64,000 nt of DNA from Marinomonas shanghaiensis (GCF_003259175.1 NZ_QGOK01000018.1:1-64000); one strand, 5' to 3'. Counted from the stretch's first letter, positions 51,809-62,662 are shown. Notes: a model not told the origin generated them from the sequence alone. Numbers and translations: made by a program.

Positions 51809-52675
51809 CTATTTCAGCCTATAATCATCAGCAAGATAGGTTCCTAATACCCGTACCTCCTCAGAGAAGAAGCGTAATTCTTCAATGGCCGCCTGCATCG
51901 AGGAAGATTGAAAATGGGCTTCAACATCGACATAAAATTGGGTCGCAGTAAAATGTCCATTTACCATGTAACTTTCAAGTTTCAGCATATTAATCCCTTG
52001 CGTCGCAAAGCCGCCCATGGCCTTGTAAAGTGCGGCGGGAATATTACGAACACGAAACATAAAAGAGGTGATATAAGTCTGCCCTTCTTCGTAAACGGGC
52101 ATTTTTTGCTGGCGTGAAAAGACTAAAAAACGCGTTGTATTACCAACTGAATCATTAAAATAGGTTTTCAGTACTTTCAAACCATATAGCTCAGCCGCCA
52201 ACTCCGATGAAATCACCGCTAAACCAGGTTCTTCAAATTCTGCAATGTGCTTAGCCGCCCCCGCCGTATCGTACATAGCTTGGCTTTTTACCCCTAACGC
52301 CTTAATGTTACCGTCACATTGAGCCAAGGCTTGTGGGTGACTACCGATCCGCGTAATTTGCTCTATGGTCATCGAGTGTCGTGCTATTAGACAATGGTTT
52401 ACGGGTTCAAAATGCTCTTTTACAACATAAAGCTGAGTCCGTTTTAGTTCTCGATATATTTCCTCAACCCGCCCTGCAGTAGAATTTTCCACTGGAATCA
52501 TGGCGTAATACGCATCGCCTCGTTCGACCATTTGTAACGCGTCTACAAAGGTCGCGCAATTAACGCTGGTCCAATCGGGAAAGGTATGTTTGCACGCTAA
52601 ATGGGAGTAGGCACCAGGCTCACCCTGATAAGCAACAATCTGTGTCGCATCCAGTGTTAAATGTTGGTCAGGCAT
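51809..52675 (-). CDS. pheA: prephenate dehydratase
   Basis: Predicted 288 aa. It converts prephenate to phenylpyruvate in phenylalanine synthesis. The dehydratase domain shows YQGEPGAYSHLAC, PVENSTAGRV and NTTRFLVFSR; the C-terminal ACT domain has KLESYMVNGHFTATQFYVD, which senses phenylalanine. There is no chorismate mutase domain at the N-terminus, so this is the monofunctional form. First gene of the pheA-TonB receptor-SBP run. Confidence 0.94.
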   Translation of the reverse strand: MPDQHLTLDATQIVAYQGEPGAYSHLACKHTFPDWTSVNCATFVDALQMVERGDAYYAMIPVENSTAGRVEEIYRELKRTQLYVVKEHFEPVNHCLIARHSMTIEQITRIGSHPQALAQCDGNIKALGVKSQAMYDTAGAAKHIAEFEEPGLAVISSELAAELYGLKVLKTYFNDSVGNTTRFLVFSRQQKMPVYEEGQTYITSFMFRVRNIPAALYKAMGGFATQGINMLKLESYMVNGHFTATQFYVDVEAHFQSSSMQAAIEELRFFSEEVRVLGTYLADDYRLK

Positions 52676-52791
52676 AATAAAACAAGCTCTATCGTATATT
52701 TCTTTTAGATTAACAAATAGGCGCTACTATATACACAAAAATGACGCTAACCTATTCCTCTCTAACCCACTGAAAAATTATCTGATTAACC

Positions 52792-53052
52792 ATGATGAGA
52801 AAAGCATTCGTTCTACTGGTAAAAGGCTATCAGTTTTTTATTAGTCCATTACTGGGAAATAACTGTCGTTTTTATCCGAGTTGCTCTCAATACATGATTC
52901 AAGCAATTGAAAAATTTGGCGTGATAAAAGGCGTGTATCTTGGTTTAAAAAGATTATCTAAATGTCATCCATGGCACGAAGGTGGTATTGATCCTGTTCC
53001 CTCATGCCAGTGCGATAAAGAAAAAACCAACAAAAAAGAAGAAAGAAATTAA
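52792..53052 (+). CDS. yidD: membrane protein insertion efficiency factor YidD
   Basis: Predicted 86 aa. [20 protein letters not shown] and then [13 protein letters not shown] are diagnostic. YidD helps YidC insert membrane proteins. It is normally found between rnpA and yidC near the origin; here it stands alone beside acs regulation genes. A second ATG at 52795 could also start it. Its end overlaps the convergent response-regulator gene by 4 bp. Confidence 0.93.
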   Translation: MMRKAFVLLVKGYQFFISPLLGNNCRFYPSCSQYMIQAIEKFGVIKGVYLGLKRLSKCHPWHEGGIDPVPSCQCDKEKTNKKEERN

Positions 53053-53702
53053 CTCTGTATCGACGTCATTTGCAATTTCAAGTCACTGGCAACCAGCACG
53101 GCTTGCGTTCTATTATTGATTTCCAGTTTACGAAAAATCGCCGTGATGTGGGCTTTGACGGTCGCTTCTGAAATCGATAACTCATAGGCTATTTGTTTGT
53201 TTAACAAGCCTTCATGTAAATAGCAAAGCACTTTATATTGCTGAGGCGTCAGTTCGGCGACTTTATTTTGCATCGACAAATCGGGCTTTGGTTGATCCAA
53301 AACCGCTTGCCTAAGATCGTCTGGTAACCAGATATCTCCCGCTAAAATAGCATGAATGGCACGCACATAGGTCGCCGGCTCACTGGTCTTGGGGATAAAC
53401 CCAAGTGCGCCAGCATCAATGACTTTTGCCACCATGATACTGTCTTCGCTGCCGGAAATAACCGCCACAGGAACATCCGGAAAGTCTTTGCGGATACGAA
53501 CCAAACCATATAAATCACCGCTACCGGGCATATTCAAATCCAGCAGCAACAAGTCAAGATCGTTTACATTCTGTAGACAGTGCAAAGTGGAATCCAAATC
53601 ATGGGATTCCACGATAACAATTCCCTCCATTTCTGCCCGTAGCGCACCCGATAGCGCACTACGGAACAGAGGATGATCATCCGCGATAACAAGTGAAATC
53701 AC
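53049..53702 (-). CDS. LuxR-type two-component response regulator
   Basis: Predicted 217 aa. The receiver has [20 protein letters not shown] with the phospho-Asp and FIPKTSE with the conserved Lys; the output is a LuxR helix-turn-helix ([20 protein letters not shown]). It lies 28 bp downstream of acs. In pseudomonads regulators of this type (ErdR/AgmR) act on acs and ethanol or acetate use, so control of acs is a reasonable guess. No sensor kinase is near. Confidence 0.93.
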   Translation of the reverse strand: MISLVIADDHPLFRSALSGALRAEMEGIVIVESHDLDSTLHCLQNVNDLDLLLLDLNMPGSGDLYGLVRIRKDFPDVPVAVISGSEDSIMVAKVIDAGALGFIPKTSEPATYVRAIHAILAGDIWLPDDLRQAVLDQPKPDLSMQNKVAELTPQQYKVLCYLHEGLLNKQIAYELSISEATVKAHITAIFRKLEINNRTQAVLVASDLKLQMTSIQS

Positions 53703-53730
53703 TGTGTGTCCTTTTTAAATATGTAGACTG

Positions 53731-55689
53731 TCACACATTTAAACGGTTTTCGATTAAATCATCAACCACACTTGGATCAGCGAGTGTACTGGTATCGCCA
53801 AGTTGATCATGTTCATTGGCCGCAATTTTTCTTAAAATGCGTCGCATAATCTTACCAGAGCGCGTTTTTGGTAGTCCCTTGCTTGCCCATTGGATCAAAT
53901 CTGGTGTTGCAATAGGACCAATCTCTTGACGCACAAACTGCTTCAAAGACTTCGTTAGTTCTTCGTCTGGTACGACCCCCGCAACGGCACTTACATACAC
54001 ATAAATACCCTGACCTTTAATGTCGTGAGGGTAGCCAACAATAGCCGCTTCAGCCACAGCAGGATGCGCCACCAAAGCACTTTCTATCTCAGCGGTTCCC
54101 AAGCGGTGGCCTGACACATTCAGCACGTCGTCCATACGTCCTGTGATCCAATAATGCCCATCCGCGTCCCTTGAGGCGCCGTCACCAGTAAAGTACATGC
54201 CTTCGAACGTACTAAAATATGTCTGCTCAAAACGATCATGGTCACCGTATACCGTCCGCGCTTGCCCCGGCCAAGAGTCCGTGATCACCAAGCCACCATC
54301 GACTTGAACGCCTTGTTCATTAAGCAAAACCCCTTGCGCATCGACCAAAGCGGGCAACACACCGTATAAAGGACCCGTACAAGATCCTGGCTTTATATCA
54401 GCCTGCACGATGCGAGGCGACATCATCATGCCACCTGTTTCGGTTTGCCACCAAGTATCGACTATTGGACAAGAGGATTTGCCAATTTCACTGTAGTACC
54501 AAGACCACGCTTCTGGGTTAATAGGCTCACCCACACTGCCCAGTACGCGCAATGAGTCACGATGACTTGAACGAGTCGCTTCATCCCCTTTTGCCATCAA
54601 AGCACGGATCGCCGTTGGAGCCGTATATAAAATGGTCACACCAAATTTGTCTACAACACGACCAATTCGTCCAGAGTCCGGATACGTTGGCACCCCTTCA
54701 AACAAAATACTGGTTGCGCCATTCGCCAATGGCCCGTAAACCATGTAGCTGTGTCCCGTAATCCAACCAACATCCGCCGCACACCAATAAATGTCATCCG
54801 GTTTGAGGTCAAATACCAACTCGTGAGTTAAAGACGCATAAACCAAGTAACCGCCCGTTGTGTGTACCACGCCTTTTGGCTTACCAGTTGAACCCGATGT
54901 GTAAAGGATAAAAAGCGGATCTTCCGCATTCATGGGTTCGGCTGGGCACTGAGTACTTTCATTTTCAACTTCTGCGGCCCAATCCAAATCTCTTCCTTCA
55001 AACCAAGGCACGTCTTTTTGGGTATAGCGATACACTACAACGGCTTCAACCGATGGACAGGCGTTATTACTCAGAGCCATATCAACATTGTGTTTAAGAG
55101 GAATCGTATTGCCGGCTCGTCGTCCTTCATCGGCGGTAATCACCAACTTCACTTCGCAATCGTTGAGCCGATCAGCAATAGCATGTGCTGAAAAACCACC
55201 AAAAATAACCGAATGGATTGCACCAATCCTAGCGCACGCTAACATAGCGTATACCGCCTGAGGAATCATCGGCATATAAATAGCCACGCGGTCGCCTTTA
55301 TTGACGCCTTGACGCTTTAGAAGATTGGCTAAACGGCCGACTTCATCGTGCAATGTTTGATAAGTAATCGCTGTTTTAGCATCACTTTCTTTATCGCCTT
55401 CACAGTAATACGCGACTTTATCCGCTGAACTGGCTAAATGACGATCAATGCAATTGTAAGCCACATTGAGTTCACCACCCTCAAACCATTTAATGCTTAC
55501 TTGGCCGCGTTTAAAGGAGGTATTTTTGACTTTAGTATAAGGTGAGAACCAATCCAAACGCTTGCCTTCTCGACCCCAAAACTGATCTGGGTTTTCAATC
55601 GACTCCTGATAGCGTTTTTCAAATTCTGCTTGACTCACATTGGCATTTTTTGCCGCCTCATTTGAGGTTGCGCTATATGATGACTTCAT
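53731..55689 (-). CDS. acs: acetyl-CoA synthetase, AMP-forming
   Basis: Predicted 652 aa from ATG at 55689 (GGAG six nucleotides ahead; an in-frame start at 55701 is less likely). It makes acetyl-CoA from acetate, ATP and Co[47 protein letters not shown] and SGHR and the C-terminal [11 protein letters not shown] with the acetylatable Lys are all present. Confidence 0.96.
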   Translation of the reverse strand: MKSSYSATSNEAAKNANVSQAEFEKRYQESIENPDQFWGREGKRLDWFSPYTKVKNTSFKRGQVSIKWFEGGELNVAYNCIDRHLASSADKVAYYCEGDKESDAKTAITYQTLHDEVGRLANLLKRQGVNKGDRVAIYMPMIPQAVYAMLACARIGAIHSVIFGGFSAHAIADRLNDCEVKLVITADEGRRAGNTIPLKHNVDMALSNNACPSVEAVVVYRYTQKDVPWFEGRDLDWAAEVENESTQCPAEPMNAEDPLFILYTSGSTGKPKGVVHTTGGYLVYASLTHELVFDLKPDDIYWCAADVGWITGHSYMVYGPLANGATSILFEGVPTYPDSGRIGRVVDKFGVTILYTAPTAIRALMAKGDEATRSSHRDSLRVLGSVGEPINPEAWSWYYSEIGKSSCPIVDTWWQTETGGMMMSPRIVQADIKPGSCTGPLYGVLPALVDAQGVLLNEQGVQVDGGLVITDSWPGQARTVYGDHDRFEQTYFSTFEGMYFTGDGASRDADGHYWITGRMDDVLNVSGHRLGTAEIESALVAHPAVAEAAIVGYPHDIKGQGIYVYVSAVAGVVPDEELTKSLKQFVRQEIGPIATPDLIQWASKGLPKTRSGKIMRRILRKIAANEHDQLGDTSTLADPSVVDDLIENRLNV

Positions 55690-55788
55690 AACCCGCTCCA
55701 TTGTTAAATTTGTTATTCGGATGCTGAACTACTATAACCTGCCAAGCATGGCAATCTATTCCACTTTAGTCTTATGGCAAAAAGAGCG

Positions 55789-56553
55789 TCAAGTGAACCG
55801 CCCAGCCTTCACAAAAAATGGCAAACGCACTTCTTGTTTTTTACTCGGCTCTGACCAGGCATCACGAATGATAGGCGATGCATTGACTAAAAATTCTTCA
55901 CCTTGCTCTTGGATGCGCAATTGAGAAGCAGACCAAGTGCGAATAAAATCCAAGGTCTGAGTGACGGTCCAGTGACAACTTAACTCAAACTCAGGCACCT
56001 CTATCAGTGCAAAAGGAAATTGAATGTCCCGATACTGATTCCATAACAAACGGCTTTGAGGTGGCCAGTAAGCCGCCAAATGCGGCAACACAGACTCCGC
56101 AATGGCTTTGTCCTCGGCTTCCCCGACTTGTAACCAGTTATATCCCCAGCAAACGAACATGCCGCCAGGTTTTAAGACTCGTTTAAGCTCTGCCCAAAAA
56201 GCCTCTAGATTAAACCAATGCAGCGCATGAGCCACACACACCACATCAAAATAATGGTCTGGATAAGGGGTCTTTTCAGCCGGACAGACTTGATAATTCA
56301 CTTTACGATGTGGGGTCGCTGCCGTGATTTGCGATTCGCTTATATCAGATGCTTCTACACGATCAAAGTACGCCGCCAGATCCACCGAGGCCTGTCCCGT
56401 ACCACAAGCACAATCCCACACCACACTTGGCGCTGCCACTTGCTGAGATAACCAATAATACAACTCAGCCGGATACAAAGGCCGAGTTCGTGAATAATAC
56501 GAAGAAGATTGCCCATCAAAAGTACGCATAGAAACCCCAGGACTAAATAGCAT
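55789..56553 (-). CDS. class I SAM-dependent methyltransferase
   Basis: Predicted 254 aa. YYSRTRPLYPAELYYWL opening, SAM loop VVWDCACGTGQASVDLA, then VEASDIS and VCVAHALHWF typical of the methyltransferase-11 type (trans-aconitate methyltransferase-like). Substrate unknown. Start may be the internal ATG at residue 9 (MRTFDGQ). Upstream of acs on the same strand, with 99 bp between. Confidence 0.85.
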   Translation of the reverse strand: MLFSPGVSMRTFDGQSSSYYSRTRPLYPAELYYWLSQQVAAPSVVWDCACGTGQASVDLAAYFDRVEASDISESQITAATPHRKVNYQVCPAEKTPYPDHYFDVVCVAHALHWFNLEAFWAELKRVLKPGGMFVCWGYNWLQVGEAEDKAIAESVLPHLAAYWPPQSRLLWNQYRDIQFPFALIEVPEFELSCHWTVTQTLDFIRTWSASQLRIQEQGEEFLVNASPIIRDAWSEPSKKQEVRLPFFVKAGRFT

Positions 56554-56613
56554 TCACACCCCAACAGCTTAATGAAGGTTCAAAGCAAGATGACTTTTGC
56601 TATTTAACTCTCA

Positions 56614-57267
56614 CTAGATAACTCCATGTCGATGAAGCACATCACGCGCCGCATCAACCCCCTTAACTCGATAAGCCAGCATCCCCAACCTATTTGCAGT
56701 ATCAATGTTCACTTGATTATCATCAATAAACAAAATGTGCTCAGGCAAAACCTGTAAATGCTCAATGACATGTAAATAAATCGCGTCATCTGGTTTTACA
56801 AAGCCCACTAAATGAGAAGCATAATAACTGTGAAACTTACCCGCGAGTGCCATTTCATCCATTAGCCTAGGCCAATGCGCTGCATTGGTGTTCGATAAAA
56901 TCGCTCGATGGTATTCAGGCTTTACAGATTCAACCAGTTCAAGCGCCCCCGCAAACAAGCCTCTGGGCCATGCTCTAAAAGATGCCTTAAACGCTTCCCT
57001 GTCTATATTACTGTTGACTTCTTTCAATAGTCTATCGGCGAATTGATCAAAAGTAATTTTACCAGAGTCAAAAGCCGCCACGGTTGGCGAACGTAACCAC
57101 TTCAGCCACACGTCGGACTCTTCTCCTTGAGTATTCAACATAGCATGCATTTCGGAAATGTCGCCTAAATCAACCAAAACATTGCCTAAATCAAACAACA
57201 CAACACGAATATCATGATTTTGTTTCATCGCTCTCTCACCTTGATCCATCGGCAATATATTGCTCAT
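56614..57267 (-). CDS. HAD-superfamily phosphatase (YihX-like)
   Basis: Predicted 217 aa. Motif I VVLFDLGNVLVDLG, motif II AILSNTN, and motif IV ILFIDDNQVNID place it in the HAD group near YihX, an alpha-D-glucose-1-phosphate phosphatase. Start may be the ATG at residue 14 (MKQNHDIRV). The substrate is inferred only from similarity in motif I. Confidence 0.88.
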   Translation of the reverse strand: MSNILPMDQGERAMKQNHDIRVVLFDLGNVLVDLGDISEMHAMLNTQGEESDVWLKWLRSPTVAAFDSGKITFDQFADRLLKEVNSNIDREAFKASFRAWPRGLFAGALELVESVKPEYHRAILSNTNAAHWPRLMDEMALAGKFHSYYASHLVGFVKPDDAIYLHVIEHLQVLPEHILFIDDNQVNIDTANRLGMLAYRVKGVDAARDVLHRHGVI

Positions 57268-57508
57268 CTAAAAAAGAATAAAGGATTCAATACCCTGCTA
57301 TGGGTTGTCTTTACTCGCTTTCATCATAAGCAATATATTGCCGATATGGAAACCTCATCGATCAGCAATAAATAGCGCATATGTGCACAAAAAAAGAAAG
57401 AAAACTGACAGAATATAAATAAACCTATGAATATCAATAAGATATATATCTGGCATGGAAATCGCTATAGATTAGGTAACTAACCCCACTAACTAGGAGA
57501 AAAATAAT

Positions 57509-58537
57509 ATGAAATTGGGATTTGTTACAAAAACGCTTCTTTCTACGGCGACTGCAGCAGCGATTACCCTATCAGCAGGCAATGCATCTGCTGCAGATAA
57601 CCGCAACTACATTTTAGCAACCGCCTCGACAGGGGGAACTTACTACCCTGTTGGTGTTGCTATTGCCACTCTAAGCAAGGTAAAACTCGAACCTAAATTT
57701 GGCCTTTCCGTATCAGCAATCAGCTCTGCCGGATCGGGAGAGAACATCAAATTATTGCGTGAAAATCAAGCCCAACTCGCCATATTACAAGGCCTATACG
57801 GCGCATGGGCATGGGACGGTGAAGGTCCGTTCGAAAGCTCAGGAAAACAAAGTGAATTACGCTCCATTTCTATGTTATGGCAAAACGTCGAACATTTTGT
57901 GCTCAGATCCGATCTCGCCAAAACAGGGACGGTAGCCGACTTAAAAGACCTTGAAGGGACAAATCATAAGTTCTCCATCGGGACCAAAAACTCGGGGACA
58001 GAAGGCTCTGGTCGCCAACAGCTCAACGGCTTAGGCATTGATCCAGACAAATTTGCCCTTGCTTATATGGGCTATGGCGCCAGCGCAGACGCAATGCAAA
58101 ACGGCAACATAGATGGCATGAATACCCCTGCAGGTGTCCCCGTCAGCGCAGTGACACGTCTTTATGCGTCTATGGGTGACAAAGTTAAAGTACTGGACTT
58201 CACCGATGAGCAAATCAAACAAGCAAACGGCAATTATGAATTATGGACTCGCTACGTGATTCCTGCCAATACCTACCCAGGCCAAACCAAAGACATTAAT
58301 ACCGTTGCACAACCTAACTTCTTGGCAACGCGTGCGGATCTATCAGAAGAAGACGTTTATGAATTGACCAAGTCGCTTTATGAGAACCTTTCGTACTTAA
58401 GTGCCATTCATAAAGCCACCTCTGTGATGTCCTTGGAAAAAGCCATCGCCGGCCTTCCTGTGCCCTTGCACCCAGGCGCCGCGCGTTATTATCGTGAGCG
58501 CGGCATCAATATCCCAGCTCGCCTAATCGCAAAATAA
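57509..58537 (+). CDS. TAXI-family TRAP transporter solute-binding protein
   Basis: Predicted 342 aa. A signal peptide (cut near ASA-A), then YILATASTGGTYYPVGVAIA, the diagnostic TAXI opening, and GTKNSGTEGSGRQQLNGLGI. A periplasmic binding protein for an unknown small acid (glutamate or similar in known cases). Followed by its fused permease gene. A GGAG ribosome site supports the start. Confidence 0.93.
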   Translation: MKLGFVTKTLLSTATAAAITLSAGNASAADNRNYILATASTGGTYYPVGVAIATLSKVKLEPKFGLSVSAISSAGSGENIKLLRENQAQLAILQGLYGAWAWDGEGPFESSGKQSELRSISMLWQNVEHFVLRSDLAKTGTVADLKDLEGTNHKFSIGTKNSGTEGSGRQQLNGLGIDPDKFALAYMGYGASADAMQNGNIDGMNTPAGVPVSAVTRLYASMGDKVKVLDFTDEQIKQANGNYELWTRYVIPANTYPGQTKDINTVAQPNFLATRADLSEEDVYELTKSLYENLSYLSAIHKATSVMSLEKAIAGLPVPLHPGAARYYRERGINIPARLIAK

Positions 58538-58633
58538 CAAGACACCTATGGTTATCGCGTCGCACTCCTGTGCGGCGCGACACTTTTCATCTTGCACAAC
58601 CCGTTCTTTTGCTTATACAAAGGTAGCCTGTCT

Positions 58634-60757
58634 ATGACTGCTTCATCGCAACCCAGCGCATCTAAAGACATCAATCTAGACGATTTCGAAACAAGATATC
58701 GCTCCGGACCTTGGTTAAACCGTTTTGTGTTTACCTTATCCGTTTTATTAGCCCTTGCTCATATCTACATTAATACCATTGCCACTTTACCCGAGCTTTG
58801 GGTTTCCGCTTTTCATTTTGCAGGGTTTGGGATGCTGTGTGCGCTGCTCATACCAGCGTCACCGCAATGGCGCGAGAGTAAAATCGCCCTATTTTGTGAC
58901 GGCATCCTCGTCTTTGCCCTAATTGGCATGGTGTTATATATCGTCTTTTTTGAGGATGCACTTTATGCCAGAGGCGTTACGTTCAATAACGCTGACTGGA
59001 TTGTTTCCAGTGTCGCTGTATTAATGTCTCTCGAACTGATTCGTCGTACCAGCGGATGGTTTATTCCCTTCCTTATTATTGTGGCACTGACTTATGTTGT
59101 GCTGTGGGGAAGCTGGTTGGGGGGCATGTTTAATTTCCCTGGATTGAGTCTTGAAACTCTGTTGTATCGAAGCTTTTTCAGTACCGACGGTATGTTTGGT
59201 TCCATCTCTAGGATTTCATGGAGCTTTGTCTTCATGTTTATTTTGTTCGGCGCTTTTTTGGTCAAATCTGGGGCGGGTGACTTTATCATTGATTTGTCTC
59301 GCTCACTGGCGAGCAAAATGATTGGCGGACCAGGTTTTGTTGCCGTACTTGGCTCTGGCTTGATGGGGTCTGTCTCTGGCTCATCGGTTGCCAATACCGT
59401 TTCTACTGGTGTTATCACGATTCCTTTAATGCGCAAAGCGGGGTTTCCGGCTCGTTTTGCAGCGGGGGTTGAAGCAGCCGCTTCCACAGGTGGACAGCTC
59501 ATGCCTCCGGTCATGGGTGCAGGTGCTTTTATCATGGCGTCATACACACAAGTGTCCTATGTCACTATTATCAGTGTGGCAGCCATTCCTGCATTACTGT
59601 ATTTTCTTTCCGTTGGTTTTTTTGTGCGCGTTGAGGCGAAACGCAGTAGGGTCATCGCGACAGAAAGTGACGATGCAGTCAATATGTCACAAGTGCTCAA
59701 AGAAGGCTGGCACCATATTGTGCCGCTTGGTGTGCTAGTCGCCCTATTGGTGCAAGGCTTTACTCCAACGTACGCAGCAGGAATCAGTATTCTTGCGGTC
59801 GTCGCGGCTTCTTTTTTATCTCCCAAGCATAGAATGGGGCCGATCGCGATATTGGATGCCATGGCTCAAGGGGCGAAAAATATGTCGACCACCGCGGTAT
59901 TATTGGTGGGCATTGGTCTCGTCGTTAATGTCATTAGCACCACCGGGGTGGGCAATACCTTTTCTTTGCTGATTACCAACTGGGCCAGTGGCAGCTTACT
60001 TTTAACCATTATATTAGTGGCCATTGCATCGCTGATTTTAGGAATGGGCTTGCCAGTCACGGCGGCGTACATTGTATTAGGCACACTCTCCGCGCCTGCG
60101 CTCTTTAACTTAATCGCCGAAAGCCAACTTTTGGATATGATGTCGTCTGGTCATTTGCCAGAGGCTGCGAGCGCTGTTTTTATGCTGGTAGACCCCTCTG
60201 CCATGGCCGCGTTGGCCCAAGGTATGCCTATGGAACAAGCCCAAGCGTTACTGGCGCAAGTACCAAATGATTTCAAAAGTATGCTCATGGATCAAGCGTT
60301 AGGCGCTCAAAGTATCGCCATGATATTGGTAACAGCCCATATGATCATCTTTTGGCTATCACAAGACAGTAACGTCACCCCACCAGTTTGCTTAACCGCT
60401 TTTGCTGCTGCCGCTATTGCCAAAACCCCACCAATGTTAACTGGGATGACAGCGTGGAAACTGGCCAAAGGCTTATACATTGTGCCTCTTTTAATGGCGT
60501 ATACACCACTGATTGGCGGCGATACAGAAACCTTACTACGCCTGTCATTCTTCGCTATTTTTGGCATGTACGCTTTAGTCGGTGCAATGGAGGGCTATTT
60601 AGAAGATAAATTAACCCTTTTACCTAGACTGGTAGCGCTGGTCGCTTCCGTTATGATGCTATGGCCAAACTTGGCCCTTTGGATTCAATTGATTGGCCTT
60701 GGGTTATTCTTGGCGATCTTTGTAATGGGCAATAAATCTTATAAAAAAACCGCATAA
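58634..60757 (+). CDS. fused TRAP transporter permease (4TM + 12TM)
   Basis: Predicted 707 aa from ATG at 58634; upstream in-frame start at 58592 gives extra residues without support. About 16-19 membrane segments: the first four are the small (DctQ-like) subunit, the rest the large (DctM-like) subunit. GSVSGSSVANTVSTGVITIP and AAASTGGQLMPPVMGAGAFI are diagnostic of the fused TAXI-associated permease. Na+-coupled uptake with the 57509 binding protein. Ends at a terminator. Confidence 0.93.
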   Translation: MTASSQPSASKDINLDDFETRYRSGPWLNRFVFTLSVLLALAHIYINTIATLPELWVSAFHFAGFGMLCALLIPASPQWRESKIALFCDGILVFALIGMVLYIVFFEDALYARGVTFNNADWIVSSVAVLMSLELIRRTSGWFIPFLIIVALTYVVLWGSWLGGMFNFPGLSLETLLYRSFFSTDGMFGSISRISWSFVFMFILFGAFLVKSGAGDFIIDLSRSLASKMIGGPGFVAVLGSGLMGSVSGSSVANTVSTGVITIPLMRKAGFPARFAAGVEAAASTGGQLMPPVMGAGAFIMASYTQVSYVTIISVAAIPALLYFLSVGFFVRVEAKRSRVIATESDDAVNMSQVLKEGWHHIVPLGVLVALLVQGFTPTYAAGISILAVVAASFLSPKHRMGPIAILDAMAQGAKNMSTTAVLLVGIGLVVNVISTTGVGNTFSLLITNWASGSLLLTIILVAIASLILGMGLPVTAAYIVLGTLSAPALFNLIAESQLLDMMSSGHLPEAASAVFMLVDPSAMAALAQGMPMEQAQALLAQVPNDFKSMLMDQALGAQSIAMILVTAHMIIFWLSQDSNVTPPVCLTAFAAAAIAKTPPMLTGMTAWKLAKGLYIVPLLMAYTPLIGGDTETLLRLSFFAIFGMYALVGAMEGYLEDKLTLLPRLVALVASVMMLWPNLALWIQLIGLGLFLAIFVMGNKSYKKTA

Positions 60758-60779
60758 ACGTTTTTTTGAAGTCAATAAA

Positions 60780-60812
60780 AAAGGCACCTCGATAAAGAGT
60801 GTGCCTTTTTTA
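60780..60812 (+). terminator. rho-independent terminator of the TRAP genes
   Basis: Stem AAGGCAC / GTGCCTT with a 13-nt loop, then TTTTATTTTATT. Confidence 0.85.
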
Positions 60813-60846
60813 TTTTATTGAGAGCACCTATGTGACGACCTCAATA

Positions 60847-62226
60847 CTATTTTAGGGTCTTACTTTCGCCTTGATCACCAGACATCAAGGCTAACCAACG
60901 TTTAACGTTCGCGTTGTATTCAACCCGCTCCTCTTTAGAGATAGATTGAGTGGTTGGTATTTCGGCGGTCATTGGATTAACAGGACGCCCTCTAATATGC
61001 AGTTCATAATGCAAATGGGCGCCGGTTGTACGTCCCGTATTGCCAGACAAAGCAATGACCTGACCGCGCTTCACCTTCTGACCTTGCTTCACTAGAATTT
61101 TACTTAGATGTAAAAAGCGCGAACTGTAGGGGCCTGCGTAATCCACCACAACGTATTTTCCTGCGTATTTATGAGTGGCAATACGTGTCACAATACCATC
61201 GCCGGTTGCTAACACTTCAGTGCCTGACGGCGTTCCAAGATCCACACCGTTATGGGGCGCTGGATGACCTGTGATAGGGTGTAAACGGTTAGCATTAAAG
61301 GGAGAAGTCACTCGATATTGCTTACGTGTAGGCCAACGTAACAAGGCGGGTGTTAAACTGTTACCATCTTGATCATAAAAACGACCATCTGAATGTAAAA
61401 AGGCGCGATAAGTTTGCCCTTTTACGGTAATTTCTAATGCCTCCAATTGGCTTTCACCAACTTTTACATTATTGATACTGCCGTTTTTAACCACGAAGTT
61501 AAACGCATCATTGGCTCGAACGTCTTTTCGAAAATCAACGCGACCTTTTAATACGTCATTAATAATAAGAATGTTTGCATCAGACAAACCGGCTTTTTTC
61601 GCCGAAAGATAGAAGTTACCAACGATTTTACTGTGAACCACTTTGTCTCTATAAGTGATGGGCTTAATATGTTCTTCGTAAACAAACCCACCGTTTTCAT
61701 GCTGAACATAAGAGACACTTTTACTAATATCAATGCGTCGCGTAAGGGAGAGTAGCTCGCCGTTTTCATCCAGTTTAAAGGTAAATTTATCATTCGGCAG
61801 GAGAGGCTCTAGAACTAAATACTCTTGATCCGCCTCAAGCACTGCGTACATAGATTCTCTAGACAATCCAAGGCGCGCAAAAATACGCTCTAACGTATCG
61901 CCAGACTTAATAACATAGTCTATCGAAGGAAGCGGCGCAGTGACTTTTTCTACGTTTTTCAATGGGTCTGTTGTCACCAAAGAATCGTAGTCGTTGTCTT
62001 CGTCCGTATTGGCATTTTCCTTAATCGCTGGCTTTCTCGTCGTTGCTTCTTTTCTTGTTGTTAATTCTTTTTTACTGTTGGGCAACGTAAAATCTTGTGC
62101 ATCGTCGGTTGGAGAGACAAGCGACTCATACACAAATAACAAAATAACAAAGACAACGAATATAATAGATAACCAAACTTTGGGACCAGACAAGGCCCAA
62201 CGTGAAAGGCGTGTTATAAATTGCAT
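60847..62226 (-). CDS. M23-family peptidoglycan endopeptidase (MepM/YebA-like)
   Basis: Predicted 459 aa. An N-terminal membrane anchor (VWLSIIFVVFVILLFVYES), a Lys/Thr-rich linker, an OapA/LysM-like domain (IKSGDTLERIFARLGLS), a middle domain and a C-terminal M23 peptidase with the zinc ligands in HPITGHPAPHNGVDLG and GAHLHYELHIRG. It should cut peptide crosslinks in peptidoglycan, needed for wall growth. Confidence 0.93.
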   Translation of the reverse strand: MQFITRLSRWALSGPKVWLSIIFVVFVILLFVYESLVSPTDDAQDFTLPNSKKELTTRKEATTRKPAIKENANTDEDNDYDSLVTTDPLKNVEKVTAPLPSIDYVIKSGDTLERIFARLGLSRESMYAVLEADQEYLVLEPLLPNDKFTFKLDENGELLSLTRRIDISKSVSYVQHENGGFVYEEHIKPITYRDKVVHSKIVGNFYLSAKKAGLSDANILIINDVLKGRVDFRKDVRANDAFNFVVKNGSINNVKVGESQLEALEITVKGQTYRAFLHSDGRFYDQDGNSLTPALLRWPTRKQYRVTSPFNANRLHPITGHPAPHNGVDLGTPSGTEVLATGDGIVTRIATHKYAGKYVVVDYAGPYSSRFLHLSKILVKQGQKVKRGQVIALSGNTGRTTGAHLHYELHIRGRPVNPMTAEIPTTQSISKEERVEYNANVKRWLALMSGDQGESKTLK

Positions 62227-62662
62227 AAATAAAAACTCATTAAACGAAGATGCGGTTCATTAAGAACCCAACTATGCACTAACCCATAGTTCGGACATAC
62301 TCTCAAATATAGGACAAAAACAAAGCCATGCTTTGTAGCATATGCTTATTTTCTTGCCACTGGTGGAATGAAAATAATCACAATCCATGCCCTTTTAACG
62401 TATGGTTTTACACATCCCATACGGATAGAACATTTAGTGTGCAATTTTTCGGCGTAGGATACGGCATTTCCCTAGCTAAAGAAATACTTCGTCCGCTGAA
62501 AGCACCTTAGTGCTATTTTTCCGAGGCGATTTTTAGATAAGCCATTTTATTGACTAAATTTATGTCGTTTTCTTGCATATAACACACGCAAAACCATTGG
62601 ACGCTTGTGATGACACTCCGTAGTATTAAACCATCCTTTTTGAGCTTTAAACCGATTCGATT
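62227..62662. other. intergenic region between the M23 peptidase and fdhD, no gene seen
   Basis: About 435 bp between divergent genes. It holds no convincing ORF (the longest plus-strand stretch, 62328-62510, has a poor composition and no ribosome site). It must contain both promoters. No hairpin or repeat stands out. Confidence 0.6.

Noticed and set aside
62328-62510. 60-aa plus-strand ORF between the M23 gene and fdhD
   Set aside because: Low-complexity aromatic and Cys-rich composition typical of chance ORFs; no ribosome site.
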